Below are positions 17,636 through 25,477 of a stretch of 37,651 nucleotides of DNA, one piece after another; the first letter of the stretch is position 1, and every line of letters begins with the position of its first letter. This DNA comes from an uncultured Butyricicoccus sp. (GTDB taxonomy: Bacteria > Bacillota > Clostridia > Oscillospirales > Butyricicoccaceae), in contig CALWMO010000004.1 in NCBI GenBank assembly GCA_944381965.1, positions 1 through 37,651 of the forward strand. Direction: 5' to 3'. The notes below the pieces were generated by a model. It had not been told where the DNA came from, searched no databases, and saw nothing but the letters and a program-made list of their open reading frames with translations. Position numbers and translations under genes: made by a program.

Positions 17636-17653
17636 CCGTTAAATTATTGACAA
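17636..17653. promoter_or_regulatory. Candidate Rex operator on the bcd promoter
   Basis: CCGTTAA-ATTA-TTGACAA matches TTGTTAA-N4-TTAACAA at 11 of 14 defined positions and overlaps the -35 box. Rex control of bcd operons is established in Clostridium; here it is a prediction. A matching element lies on the but promoter. Confidence 0.4.
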
Positions 17654-17674
17654 AGTTTTTCGATGCGTTATAAT
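17647..17674 (+). promoter_or_regulatory. Promoter of bcd-etfB-etfA
   Basis: A perfect TTGACA (17647-17652), a 16-nt spacer and a perfect TATAAT (17669-17674). Transcription would start near 17682, about 187 nt ahead of the bcd ATG. Confidence 0.85.
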
Positions 17675-17681
17675 AATAGTA

Positions 17682-17868
17682 ATGGACACCAAAAAGAACG
17701 TCCTAAATACTAGGTCGCTTTATAGTGGGATTTGAGTTAATTTCTCCTGTTTTGAAGAAGAGGGGCGAAATTTGTAGCTAAGTTTTTACTCATCGGCTAG
17801 CTTGCTATAAAGAGAGCTCGACCGGTGTATTAATTTTTGATTGAATATTTTTTGGGAGGTTTCACAGC
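17682..17868 (+). ncRNA. Structured 5' leader of bcd-etfB-etfA, type not recognised
   Basis: The leader is unusually long and folds by eye into several hairpins. One pairs AATTTCTCCT (17739-17748) with AGGGG-CG-AAATT (17761-17772) with a 2-nt bulge. Another is a two-part stem: CATCGG (17791-17796) with CCGGTG (17822-17827), enclosing AGCTT (17799-17803) with GAGCT (17814-17818). A weaker GGAC/GTCC pair lies at the 5' end. No T-run follows, and the ribosome site GGGAGGT (17854-17860) is about 26 nt after the last stem, so control would more likely be on translation or mRNA stability than on termination. I do not recognise a known riboswitch class. Confidence 0.45.
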
Positions 17869-19014
17869 ATGGATTTTAGGCTTACAAAAGAGCAGGAAAT
17901 GATGCAAAAGCTTTGCCGTGAATTTGCGGTAAACGAGATTGAGCCAATCGCAGCAGAAATCGACGAGGAAGAACGCTATCCGTTTGAAACCGTTGAAAAA
18001 CTGCGTAAGTATGGTATGATGGGTATTCAGTATCCAAAGGAATTAGGCGGTTCTGGCGGTGACACTATTTGTTACTCTATCGCTATTGAAGAGGCTTCTA
18101 AATTCTGCGGTACTACTGGTTGTATTATCTCCGCACATGCTACTCTGGGTGCTTGGCCAATCTTTAAGTTTGGTACTCCAGAACAAAAGGAAAAGTGGCT
18201 TCGCCCTCTAATCGACGGCACTAAGACTGGTGCTTTCGGTCTGACCGAGCCAAATGCCGGTACTGACGCTTCTGCTCAGCAGACAACTGCTGAAAAGCTG
18301 GAAGATGGTAGCTGGCTTGTTAACGGTTCTAAGGTATTTATCACCGGTGGCGGTGTTGCTGATACTTACGTTATCTTTGCTATGACTGACAAGACCAAGG
18401 GCAACCATGGTATTTCTGCTTTCATCGTTGATAAAGATGACCCTGGTTTCTCTATCGGTAAAATTGAGCATAAGATGGGTATTCGTGGTTCTCAGACCTC
18501 TGAGCTTATCTTTGAAGATATGGTTCTTCCAGCTGACCGTCTGCTCGGCAAGGAAAATGGCGGCTTTAAAATCGCTATGATGACTCTTGACGGCGGTCGT
18601 ATCGGTATTGCTTCTCAGGCTCTTGGTATTGCTCAAGGTGCTCTTGATAAGGCTGTTCAGTACATGAAAGAACGTGTACAGTTCGGCAAGAGCCTTGACA
18701 AATTCCAAGGTCTTCAGTGGATGGTAGCTGATATGGCTACTAAGATTGAAGCTGCTCGTCTACTCGTTCGTCGTGCTGCTTTCAATAAGGACAATGGTCT
18801 GCCATACACTAAGGAAGCTGCAATGGCTAAGCTATTTGCTGCTGAAACCGCTATGGAAGTTACTACTAAGTGCGTACAAATCTACGGTGGTTACGGTTAT
18901 ATCCGTGAGTACCCAATGGAGCGTATGATGCGTGACGCTAAGATCACTGAAATCTACGAAGGTACTTCAGAAGTACAGCGTATGGTTATCGCTGGTCAGA
19001 TTTTCAAGAAGTAA
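17869..19014 (+). CDS. bcd: Butyryl-CoA dehydrogenase (short-chain acyl-CoA dehydrogenase)
   Basis: An FAD enzyme that in butyrate-forming anaerobes reduces crotonyl-CoA to butyryl-CoA, with EtfAB supplying electrons from NADH and, in bifurcating complexes, reducing ferredoxin. The 381-aa protein has the three usual domains. Seen are the FAD/substrate motif FGLTEPNAGTDAS (about 123-135), FITGG, and the catalytic base E364 in EIYEGTSEVQ. The length is typical. The ATG at 17869 has GGGAGGT 8 nt upstream. etfB starts 20 nt after its stop and etfA follows, the classic order; crt, thl and hbd are not here. Strong codon bias (GGT, CGT, GCT) suggests high expression. Function follows from family and operon, not from a unique residue. 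Confidence 0.93.
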   Translation: MDFRLTKEQEMMQKLCREFAVNEIEPIAAEIDEEERYPFETVEKLRKYGMMGIQYPKELGGSGGDTICYSIAIEEASKFCGTTGCIISAHATLGAWPIFKFGTPEQKEKWLRPLIDGTKTGAFGLTEPNAGTDASAQQTTAEKLEDGSWLVNGSKVFITGGGVADTYVIFAMTDKTKGNHGISAFIVDKDDPGFSIGKIEHKMGIRGSQTSELIFEDMVLPADRLLGKENGGFKIAMMTLDGGRIGIASQALGIAQGALDKAVQYMKERVQFGKSLDKFQGLQWMVADMATKIEAARLLVRRAAFNKDNGLPYTKEAAMAKLFAAETAMEVTTKCVQIYGGYGYIREYPMERMMRDAKITEIYEGTSEVQRMVIAGQIFKK

Positions 19015-19034
19015 TCGAGGAGGAAAGGTAAATC

Positions 19035-19835
19035 ATGAAAGTTATCGTTTGTGTAAAGCAGGTTCCTGATACCTCCGGTAAGGTTGCAGTTAATCCAGAC
19101 GGCACTCTTAACCGTGCATCTATGGCAACCATCATAAATCCGGATGACAAAAACGCTGTTGAAGCTGCTCTAACTTTAAAAGACAACACAGGCTGCGAAG
19201 TTGTTGTTGTAACAATGGGTCCACCACCAGCAGAAGGTATGCTCCGTGAGCTTTTAGCTATGGGTGCTGACCGTGGCGTTCTAGTTTCTGCTCGTGAATT
19301 CGGTGGCTCTGATACATTCGCTACATCTCAGATTCTAGCTGCTGCTATCAAGAAGATTGGTCTTGATGCTGATGATATCGTTCTTTGCGGTCGTCAGGCT
19401 ATCGACGGCGATACCGCTCAGGTAGGTTCTCAGATTGCTGAAAAGCTTGATATCCCTCAGATTTCTTATGCTGCTGATATCAAGGTTGAAGGCACTAAGG
19501 TCACTGTTAAGCGTATGCTTGAAGATGGTCACATGACTATCGAAACTCAGACTCCATGTCTGCTAACTTGTATCAAGGAGCTAAATGAGCCTCGTTATAT
19601 GTCCGTTGGCGGCATTTTCGATTGCTACAAGAAGCCTGTTGATGTATATGATTACAACACTCTAAAGGACGATCCACTGATTGAGGTTGATACAATCGGT
19701 CTGAAGGGTTCTCCAACAAATATCTTTAAGTCTTTCACTCCTCCACAGAAGGGCGTTGGCCGTATGCTGGAAGGTGCAGACAAGAATGCTTGTGCAGAGT
19801 TAGCTGCTGAGCTACTTAAAAAGCACATTATCTAA
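19035..19835 (+). CDS. etfB: Electron transfer flavoprotein beta subunit
   Basis: A 266-aa subunit that pairs with EtfA and passes electrons to Bcd. It begins MKVIVCVKQVPDT, the standard EtfB start, and contains GRQAIDGDTAQVGSQIAE (about 119-136), the nucleotide/FAD-contacting signature. The length is typical. AGGAGG lies 8 nt before the ATG at 19035. It is second in bcd-etfB-etfA, 20 nt after bcd and 19 nt before etfA. Confidence 0.95.
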   Translation: MKVIVCVKQVPDTSGKVAVNPDGTLNRASMATIINPDDKNAVEAALTLKDNTGCEVVVVTMGPPPAEGMLRELLAMGADRGVLVSAREFGGSDTFATSQILAAAIKKIGLDADDIVLCGRQAIDGDTAQVGSQIAEKLDIPQISYAADIKVEGTKVTVKRMLEDGHMTIETQTPCLLTCIKELNEPRYMSVGGIFDCYKKPVDVYDYNTLKDDPLIEVDTIGLKGSPTNIFKSFTPPQKGVGRMLEGADKNACAELAAELLKKHII

Positions 19836-19854
19836 TTGAAAGGAGAACATACAA

Positions 19855-20970
19855 ATGGCTGAATTTAATAATACAAACTTAGCTGATTTCTCTGGCGTAT
19901 GGGTATTCTGTGAACAGCGTCAGGGTGAACTACAGCCAACCGTACTTGAGCTGATTTCTGAAGCTCGTAAGCTGGCTGATGATATGGGCGTTGAAGTTTG
20001 CGGTCTACTGCTTGGCGGTAAGGGCGTAGGCGAAAAGATGGCAAAGGAACTCGGTGCTTATGGTGCTGATAAGGTTATCGTTTGCGAAGATGATAAGCTT
20101 GAAACCTTCACTACTGATGCATATGCAAAGGTTCTCTGTGACGTTGTTATGGAAAAGAAACCTGAGATTATGTTAATCGCTGCTACTAACATCGGTCGTG
20201 ACCTTGGCCCACGTTGTGCTGCTCGTCTGCACACCGGTCTAACTGCTGACTGTACTCATCTTGATGTAGATGTTGAAAAGTATGTTGCATTCTTAAAGGA
20301 ATGCTCTACTCTCCCACAGGCTCAGCTAGATGCTCTTAATCGTGAAGACCGTAACCTAAAGATGACCCGTCCTGCATTCGGCGGTCACTTAATGGCTACT
20401 ATTATCTGTCCTCGTTTCCGTCCTCAGATGGCTACTGTTCGTCCAGGCGTTCTGAAGAAGGGTGAATATAACGAAGCTAAGGCTAATGCAGTTGTTGTTG
20501 AAAACTTCGCTGCTAACCTAACTGATGCTGATATCAAGACTAAGGTAACTGAAATCGTTAAGGAAGCTAAGGAAATGATTGATTTAACCGGTGCTGAAGT
20601 TATCGTTTCTGTTGGTCGTGGTATCTCTAAGGACGTTGAAAAGGGTATCGAACTAGCTAAGCAGCTTGCTGATGAGCTAGGCGGTATTGTTGGCGGTTCT
20701 CGTGCTGCTGTTGACGCTGGCTGGCTGACAGCTGACCATCAGGTAGGTCAGACTGGTAAGACTGTACGTCCTCGTCTGTATATCGCTCTTGGTATTTCTG
20801 GTGCTATCCAGCATAAGGCTGGTATGCAGGATTCCGAGTGCATCGTGGCTGTAAACAAGGCTGATGCTGCTCCTATCTTTGAATGTGCTGATTACGGCAT
20901 CTGTGGCGACCTGTTCAAGGTTGTTCCTCTGATGATTGACGCTATCAAGGAAGCTAAGGCTACTAAGTAA
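19855..20970 (+). CDS. etfA: Electron transfer flavoprotein alpha subunit
   Basis: A 371-aa subunit that binds FAD through its C-terminal domain (GSRAAVDAGW, then HQVGQTGKTVRP and ALGISGAIQHKAGM) and docks with EtfB and Bcd. It is about 30-35 residues longer than typical EtfA; part of the surplus is an insertion after TADCTHLDVD (about 142-172, FLKECSTLPQAQLDALN) and part an N-terminal addition before GVWVFCE. No extra ferredoxin domain is present. AAGGAG precedes the ATG at 19855. It ends the operon at a strong terminator. Confidence 0.95.
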   Translation: MAEFNNTNLADFSGVWVFCEQRQGELQPTVLELISEARKLADDMGVEVCGLLLGGKGVGEKMAKELGAYGADKVIVCEDDKLETFTTDAYAKVLCDVVMEKKPEIMLIAATNIGRDLGPRCAARLHTGLTADCTHLDVDVEKYVAFLKECSTLPQAQLDALNREDRNLKMTRPAFGGHLMATIICPRFRPQMATVRPGVLKKGEYNEAKANAVVVENFAANLTDADIKTKVTEIVKEAKEMIDLTGAEVIVSVGRGISKDVEKGIELAKQLADELGGIVGGSRAAVDAGWLTADHQVGQTGKTVRPRLYIALGISGAIQHKAGMQDSECIVAVNKADAAPIFECADYGICGDLFKVVPLMIDAIKEAKATK

Positions 20971-20983
20971 GTCTAAATATACT

Positions 20984-21015
20984 AACGCTCGTTTCTTTTG
21001 AAACGAGCGTTTTTT
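20984..21015 (+). terminator. Intrinsic terminator of bcd-etfB-etfA
   Basis: AACGCTCGTTTC and GAAACGAGCGTT form a perfect 12-bp stem with a TTTT loop, followed by a T-run. Confidence 0.93.
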
Positions 21016-21017
21016 AT

Positions 21018-21455
21018 TTATTTTATAAGCACCAAAATAAGTCCATAAATCACGCTTGCAGATATACCATAAACCAAAACTGGCCCTGCAATAACAAATA
21101 ATTTAGCCGCCATACCTAGAATTAAGCCTTCACTTTTAAACTCCATTGCTGGTGATACAATAGAGTTTGCAAAACCTGTTATCGGAACTATTGTTCCTGC
21201 TCCCGCCCTTTTGGCTATTTTATCATATATGTGTAAACCAGTCAGTAATGCACCTAAAAATACCATTGTAATTGCGGTTGCAGTTGCTGTTTGCTCAGTA
21301 TCTAGTCCTCTGAGCTTATAAAAATTAGAAAAAACCTGTCCTATGGTGCATATTATACCGCCTACAAAAAATGCCCATAGACAGTCACGCAAAAGCGGTG
21401 ATTTTGGACTTTCTTTTTTTACAAGATATGCATATTCTGTTTTATTTAGTTTCAT
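21018..21455 (-). CDS. spoVAC: Stage V sporulation protein AC-like membrane protein
   Basis: A 145-aa protein with about four membrane helices, matching SpoVAC, part of the channel that moves dipicolinic acid into the forespore. Family landmarks are FFVGGIICTIGQ (about 29-40), the D-K-I-A-K-RAGAGTIVPITGF block and SEGLILGMAAKLF. The chosen start is ATG at 21455, with GGAG 11 nt upstream; an ATG at 21464 is only 2 nt from that site. spoVAD and spoVAE, its usual downstream partners, are absent here: the gene ends against the etfA terminator. I see no clear forespore sigma-factor promoter. Confidence 0.9.
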   Translation of the reverse strand: MKLNKTEYAYLVKKESPKSPLLRDCLWAFFVGGIICTIGQVFSNFYKLRGLDTEQTATATAITMVFLGALLTGLHIYDKIAKRAGAGTIVPITGFANSIVSPAMEFKSEGLILGMAAKLFVIAGPVLVYGISASVIYGLILVLIK

Positions 21456-21542
21456 ATATAACATTTCTCCTGTTATCTTGACTTTGCATAAATTTATTAT
21501 TGCCTAAAAATTATATTTTATCCATTTTAAAATTATTAGATA

Positions 21543-21583
21543 TAAAAAATAATACAGCTCTCCTTTTACTTTTTGGAAAGCTG
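21543..21583 (-). terminator. Intrinsic terminator overlapping the end of the XRE gene
   Basis: On the minus strand CAGCTTTCC pairs with GGAGAGCTG (9 bp, one G:U), followed by TATTATTTTTTAT. The stem includes the last codons of the XRE gene. Confidence 0.7.
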
Positions 21584-21874
21584 CATTTCTATTTTGGCAA
21601 GTGATAATATAGTTTGTTTTCCTCTGCTGTCTAATTTTCTATATGCTTCTAAAAGCTCCATCTCTTCTTTTTCGCTGTCTACCCTACCGACTAAATAATC
21701 AATAGATACATTATAATACTGTGCTAAATCATCTAACACTTTTAAACTTATCTGTCTTTTACCCGATTCATACATTCCATATGCTTCTCTTGTTGTGCCT
21801 AATACATTTGCTATATCATTTTGTGTGAGCTTTGCTGTTTTTCTAATTTCCTTGAGTTTTAAACTAATTGCCAT
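21566..21874 (-). CDS. XRE-family helix-turn-helix regulator
   Basis: A 102-aa DNA-binding protein. The HTH is at about 6-60 (KLTQNDIANVLGTTREAYGMYESGKRQIS), followed by a short helical tail (MELLEAYRKLDSRGKQTILSLA), the common layout of SinR/Xre-like regulators that sit near stress or metabolic genes. No ligand domain is present. GAGGAG precedes the ATG at 21874. It lies 52 nt downstream of the Mrp-type gene, beyond a terminator-like hairpin and with no room for a full promoter, so its transcription probably depends on read-through. The target is unknown. Confidence 0.88.
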   Translation of the reverse strand: MAISLKLKEIRKTAKLTQNDIANVLGTTREAYGMYESGKRQISLKVLDDLAQYYNVSIDYLVGRVDSEKEEMELLEAYRKLDSRGKQTILSLAKIEMQLSKK

Positions 21875-21889
21875 ATATTCTCCTCACTA

Positions 21890-21920
21890 AAAAAAGGGAT
21901 TTCACCAATGAAACCCCTTT
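21890..21920 (-). terminator. Hairpin between mrp and the XRE gene
   Basis: Minus strand AAAGGGGTTTCA and TGAAATCCCTTT pair over 12 bp with a 4-nt loop, then seven T. One pair is G:U on the minus strand but an A:C clash on the plus strand, showing it works on the minus transcript. The XRE start codon is only ~16 nt further on. Confidence 0.8.
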
Positions 21921-21926
21921 ATTTTT

Positions 21927-22748
21927 TTAATCTCTAAGACCTTCTAATACTTTCATTGCTCCATGCAGAGCCTCTGGAAGTTTAGCATCTTCAATACAGC
22001 CTGCATCAACTGCTGCTGCAAGTTTTGGGTCAAGTGGAAGTTTTGCAAGCACTGGAATCTCATAACTTGCTGCTACTTCATCAAGCTTGCTCTTGCCAAA
22101 AACTTCGATTTTCTTTCCACAGTCTGGACATTCTAAATAGCTATAATTTTCTATAATACCTAAAATAGGAATATTCATCATCTTAGCCATTTTTACAGCC
22201 TTACCTACAATCATAGATACTAAATCTTGGGGTGAGGTCATAATAACAATACCATCAACAGGAATAGACTGGAAAACAGTCAGTGGAACATCTCCAGTTC
22301 CTGGAGGCATATCAACAAACATATAATCTACATCGTCCCAAATAACATCTGACCAGAACTGTTTTACAGTTTCAGCGATAATTGGGCCACGATAAATAAC
22401 AGGGTCATCTACATGGTCTAAAACAAAGTTAATAGAAACCATATCAATGCCAGTATCTGAGGTTTTAGGAAGAATACCTTCTTCACAGCCTTCTAGTTTA
22501 CCAGAAACGCCGAAAGCCTTTGGAATAGATGGGCCAGTAATATCAGCATCTAAAATAGCAGAATGATAACCTTTTCTGTTCATTCCAACTGCTAACATAG
22601 ATGTTGCAAGGCTTTTGCCCACGCCACCTTTACCAGATACAACAGCAATTACTTTGCCGATTTTAGACAGCTTATTTGGCTCAACCAATAAACTTTTTGG
22701 CTGACCACAATTAGAGCTGCAAGATTCACAGTTATGGGAACAACCCAT
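21927..22748 (-). CDS. Mrp/NBP35-type Fe-S cluster carrier ATPase
   Basis: A 273-aa P-loop protein that in this family carries and delivers 4Fe-4S clusters. The deviant Walker A motif GKGGVGKS is at 39-46, the switch I/II-like segment VDMPPGTGD near 145-153, and the cluster-bridging cysteines are C207 and C210 (ECPDCGKK). The short N-terminus is Cys-rich (C3, C7, C10, C14), a NBP35-like feature frequent in clostridial members. The start is ATG at 22748 with GGAG upstream and a TTGCGA-17-TATACT promoter. Abundant Fe-S enzymes nearby (hydrogenase, fumarase) make a maturation role sensible. Confidence 0.92.
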   Translation of the reverse strand: MGCSHNCESCSSNCGQPKSLLVEPNKLSKIGKVIAVVSGKGGVGKSLATSMLAVGMNRKGYHSAILDADITGPSIPKAFGVSGKLEGCEEGILPKTSDTGIDMVSINFVLDHVDDPVIYRGPIIAETVKQFWSDVIWDDVDYMFVDMPPGTGDVPLTVFQSIPVDGIVIMTSPQDLVSMIVGKAVKMAKMMNIPILGIIENYSYLECPDCGKKIEVFGKSKLDEVAASYEIPVLAKLPLDPKLAAAVDAGCIEDAKLPEALHGAMKVLEGLRD

Positions 22749-22785
22749 TTTTAAACATCTCCTTCGCTTAATACGCAGTATTTAT

Positions 22786-22814
22786 AGTATAACCTAATAT
22801 ACACTTTTTCGCAA
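22786..22814 (-). promoter_or_regulatory. Promoter of the Mrp-type ATPase gene
   Basis: On the minus strand TTGCGA (22809-22814) and TATACT (22786-22791), 17 nt apart, start transcription about 30 nt before the ATG. Confidence 0.65.
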
Positions 22815-22927
22815 TGTTATCGGCTTTTGTTAGCTTTAACTAACTTAATTTCATCTGGAATTTATTATAAACATGATATATAATAACAGTTGGAAATCAA
22901 ACAATCTGATTATTTAAAGGAGAAAAA

Positions 22928-23479
22928 ATGAGAACATATCTAACATTATTCTTAACATTTATGAGAATAGGCGGTCTGACTTTTGGCGGCGGATATGCAA
23001 TGCTACCTATGATGCAGCGTGAGCTCGTTGAAAATCATGGTTGGACTACCGAAAGTGAACTTGCTGATTATTATGCAATCTCACAATGTACTCCAGGAGT
23101 TATTGCAGTAAATACTGCTACTTTCATAGGCTACAAAGTTGCAGGTATTTTCGGTGGTATATTTGCAACTCTTGGCGTTGCTTTTCCTTCACTTGTTATT
23201 ATCACTATTATTGCAGCTTTTCTGCAAAATTTCGCTGATTTAGCCGTTGTACAACACGCTTTTGCTGGTATTCGTGTATGTGTGTGTGTGCTTATCTTTC
23301 AAGCTGTTAAAAAACTTTGGAAAAACACTGTTGTTAGTATCAGCACAGCTATAATTTTCGGCACAGTTTTCATTTTATCTGCGGCATTTAGTATTTCCCC
23401 GATTATACTTGTCGCTTTAGCCGGTGTTTCAGGTGCTATTATAAAAACTCTTGAAAATAAAAATAAGGAGGTAAAATGA
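22928..23479 (+). CDS. Chromate transporter-family protein, first half-size subunit
   Basis: A 183-aa membrane protein of the CHR family short form. It opens with FMRIGGLTFGGGYAMLPMM (about 10-28) and has ISQCTPGVIAVNTATFIGYKVAG (about 56-78), both family signatures, and about five or six helices. Short CHR proteins work as pairs with opposite topologies. An AAGGAG site precedes the ATG at 22928. Its stop overlaps the start of the second subunit. In anaerobes the natural substrate may not be chromate; the name reflects the family only. Confidence 0.9.
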   Translation: MRTYLTLFLTFMRIGGLTFGGGYAMLPMMQRELVENHGWTTESELADYYAISQCTPGVIAVNTATFIGYKVAGIFGGIFATLGVAFPSLVIITIIAAFLQNFADLAVVQHAFAGIRVCVCVLIFQAVKKLWKNTVVSISTAIIFGTVFILSAAFSISPIILVALAGVSGAIIKTLENKNKEVK

Positions 23480-24024
23480 TGATTTTACTTCGTTTATTTT
23501 TTGAATTTTTTAAAGTAGGTTTATTCTCCGTCGGCGGTGGGCTTGCTACTCTGCCATTTTTATATAATATATCCGATAAAACAGGTTGGTTTACTCATGC
23601 TGATGTTACAAACCTTATCGCTATCAGCGAATCAACCCCAGGGCCTATTGGTGTAAATGCTGCGACTTATGTCGGATTTTTAACCAATGGTTTAATAGGT
23701 GCAATAGTTGCAACTCTTGGACTTATCGCTCCCGCTATTATTGTTATTCTAATTATAAGCCGTGTGCTTGATAAGTTCCAAAAAAGTGCTTTGGTACAAA
23801 ATGTGTTTTATGGTCTGCGTCCTGCATCTACCGCTCTTATTGCCTCAGCCGGTGTAATTGTTATCAAAAATGCTTTCTTTTTAATATCTGCAACAGGTAT
23901 AAGTATTCAAATTCCTCATTTAATTTTATGTGTTGTACTTCTTATCTTAGTTAATAAAATAAACTTACACCCAGCACTTTATATTCTAATAGCTGCTGTT
24001 GTAGGTATTGTGTTTAAACTATAA
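23476..24024 (+). CDS. Chromate transporter-family protein, second half-size subunit
   Basis: A 182-aa partner of the preceding gene, homologous to it: FFKVGLFSVGGGLATLPFL (about 11-29) and ISESTPGPIGVNAATYVGFLTNG (about 55-77). The coding region overlaps the first subunit by 4 nt (ATGA). AGGAGG is 4 nt from the ATG at 23476 and 7 nt from the in-frame ATG at 23479, so the second ATG may be the true start. The pair ends at a bidirectional terminator shared with trpB. Confidence 0.9.
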   Translation: MMILLRLFFEFFKVGLFSVGGGLATLPFLYNISDKTGWFTHADVTNLIAISESTPGPIGVNAATYVGFLTNGLIGAIVATLGLIAPAIIVILIISRVLDKFQKSALVQNVFYGLRPASTALIASAGVIVIKNAFFLISATGISIQIPHLILCVVLLILVNKINLHPALYILIAAVVGIVFKL

Positions 24025-24025
24025 T

Positions 24026-24060
24026 AAAATCCTCCCTTTAATGGGAGGATTTTATTTTTT
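24026..24060. terminator. Bidirectional terminator between chromate-family pair and trpB
   Basis: AAAATCCTCCC (24026-24036) and GGGAGGATTTT (24043-24053) form an 11-bp stem with a 6-nt loop and T-runs on both sides. Confidence 0.92.
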
Positions 24061-25435
24061 ACTGAATACCTTCTAGTTTTGGCAGAGATGCAAAACCCTT
24101 TTCCAGTTCTTCGTCAGTAGGAATATAGTTTTGCATTGTCTTTGCTCTATGTGATGAATATGCTGTCATATCAAAATAACCTGTACCAGTAAGACCAAAT
24201 AGAATTGTTTTAGTCTCACCAGACTCTCTGCACTTAATAGCCTCATCAATAGCTGCACGAATTGCATGAGCTGATTCTGGAGCCGGTAAAATAGTTTCCT
24301 TCTGTGCAAAGTATACCGCTGCATCAAATACATCTGTTTGCTGTACAGAAGTAGCCTCCATATAACCATCATGGTAAAGCTTGGATACAATAGGACTCAT
24401 ACCATGATATCTTAAGCCGCCCGCATGATTAGCCGCTGGAATAAAGCCTGCACCTAATGTATACATTCTTGCAAGTGGTGTTACCTTGCCTGTATCACAG
24501 AAGTCATATGCATATTTACCTCTTGTCAGTGATGGACAAGATGCTGGCTCAACCGCTAAAATTCTAGGGTTTGCTTTGCCTGTCAGTTTATCTTGCATAA
24601 ATGGTGCAATCAGACCGCCAAGATTAGAGCCACCACCGGCACAGCCGATAACGATATCTGGATATTCACCTAAAATCTCCATAGCGGTTTTTGACTCAAG
24701 ACCGATAATAGACTGATGAAGTAAAACCTGATTTAATACAGAGCCTAAAACATAACGGCAAGATTCGGTAGTTACAGCCTTTTCAACTGCCTCGGAAATT
24801 GCACAACCCAGAGAACCTGTTGTATTAGGGTTTTCGGCTAAAATCTTTCTGCCCGCTTCGGTTGTCATTGATGGTGATGGAGTTACATTTGCATCAAAAA
24901 CTTCCATAATTGCACGTCTAAAAGGCTTTTGCTCATATGAGCATTTAACCTGAAATACGTCAAGCTCTAAACCAAAATATGAACAAGCTTCTGCAAGAGC
25001 TGTACCCCATTGACCTGCTCCAGTTTCTGTTGTCAGTCTTTTAATGCCCTGCTTTTTAGCATAGTAAGCCTGAGCAATAGCAGAATTTAGCTTATGACTG
25101 CCTGATGTATTATTGCCCTCAAATTTATAATAAATCTTTGCCGGTGTATCGAGTGCTTTTTCAAGATTATATGCTCTAATCAGTGGTGATGGGCGATAAA
25201 TCATATATTCTTCCAAAATTTCTTCTGGAATATCGATATAACGATTTGTTGCATCAAGTTCCTGACGAGCTAATTCTTCACAGAAAATAGGATATAAATC
25301 CTGTTCGGTGATTGGTTTCAAGGTTTGCGGATTTAGCATAGGGTCTGGCTGCTCTTTCATATCCGCACGAAGGTTATACCACTGTTTTGGCATCTGGTCT
25401 TCGGTTAAATACAGTCTGTGTGGAATTTTAGGCAT
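24059..25435 (-). CDS. trpB: Tryptophan synthase beta chain, TrpB2 type
   Basis: A 458-aa PLP enzyme that joins indole and serine to make tryptophan. The PLP lysine is K115 in SGSHKLNSA, with TTETGAGQWG and the phosphate loop CAGGGSN as family marks. The long N-terminal region (LYLTEDQMPKQWYNL) and length above 430 aa place it in the TrpB2 group, which often works without TrpA and may scavenge free indole. trpA and other trp genes are absent. The start is ATG at 25435 with GGAG 8 nt upstream; an upstream ATG at 25498 is inside the T-box terminator. It is controlled by a Trp T-box. Confidence 0.94.
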   Translation of the reverse strand: MPKIPHRLYLTEDQMPKQWYNLRADMKEQPDPMLNPQTLKPITEQDLYPIFCEELARQELDATNRYIDIPEEILEEYMIYRPSPLIRAYNLEKALDTPAKIYYKFEGNNTSGSHKLNSAIAQAYYAKKQGIKRLTTETGAGQWGTALAEACSYFGLELDVFQVKCSYEQKPFRRAIMEVFDANVTPSPSMTTEAGRKILAENPNTTGSLGCAISEAVEKAVTTESCRYVLGSVLNQVLLHQSIIGLESKTAMEILGEYPDIVIGCAGGGSNLGGLIAPFMQDKLTGKANPRILAVEPASCPSLTRGKYAYDFCDTGKVTPLARMYTLGAGFIPAANHAGGLRYHGMSPIVSKLYHDGYMEATSVQQTDVFDAAVYFAQKETILPAPESAHAIRAAIDEAIKCRESGETKTILFGLTGTGYFDMTAYSSHRAKTMQNYIPTDEELEKGFASLPKLEGIQ

Positions 25436-25477
25436 AACAATCGCTCCTTTTATAATAAAAAATTTAAATTTAGCTAA

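Noticed and set aside
18208-18708. 166-codon minus-strand frame inside bcd
   Set aside because: Composition mirrors the codon bias of bcd; no family resemblance or start signals.
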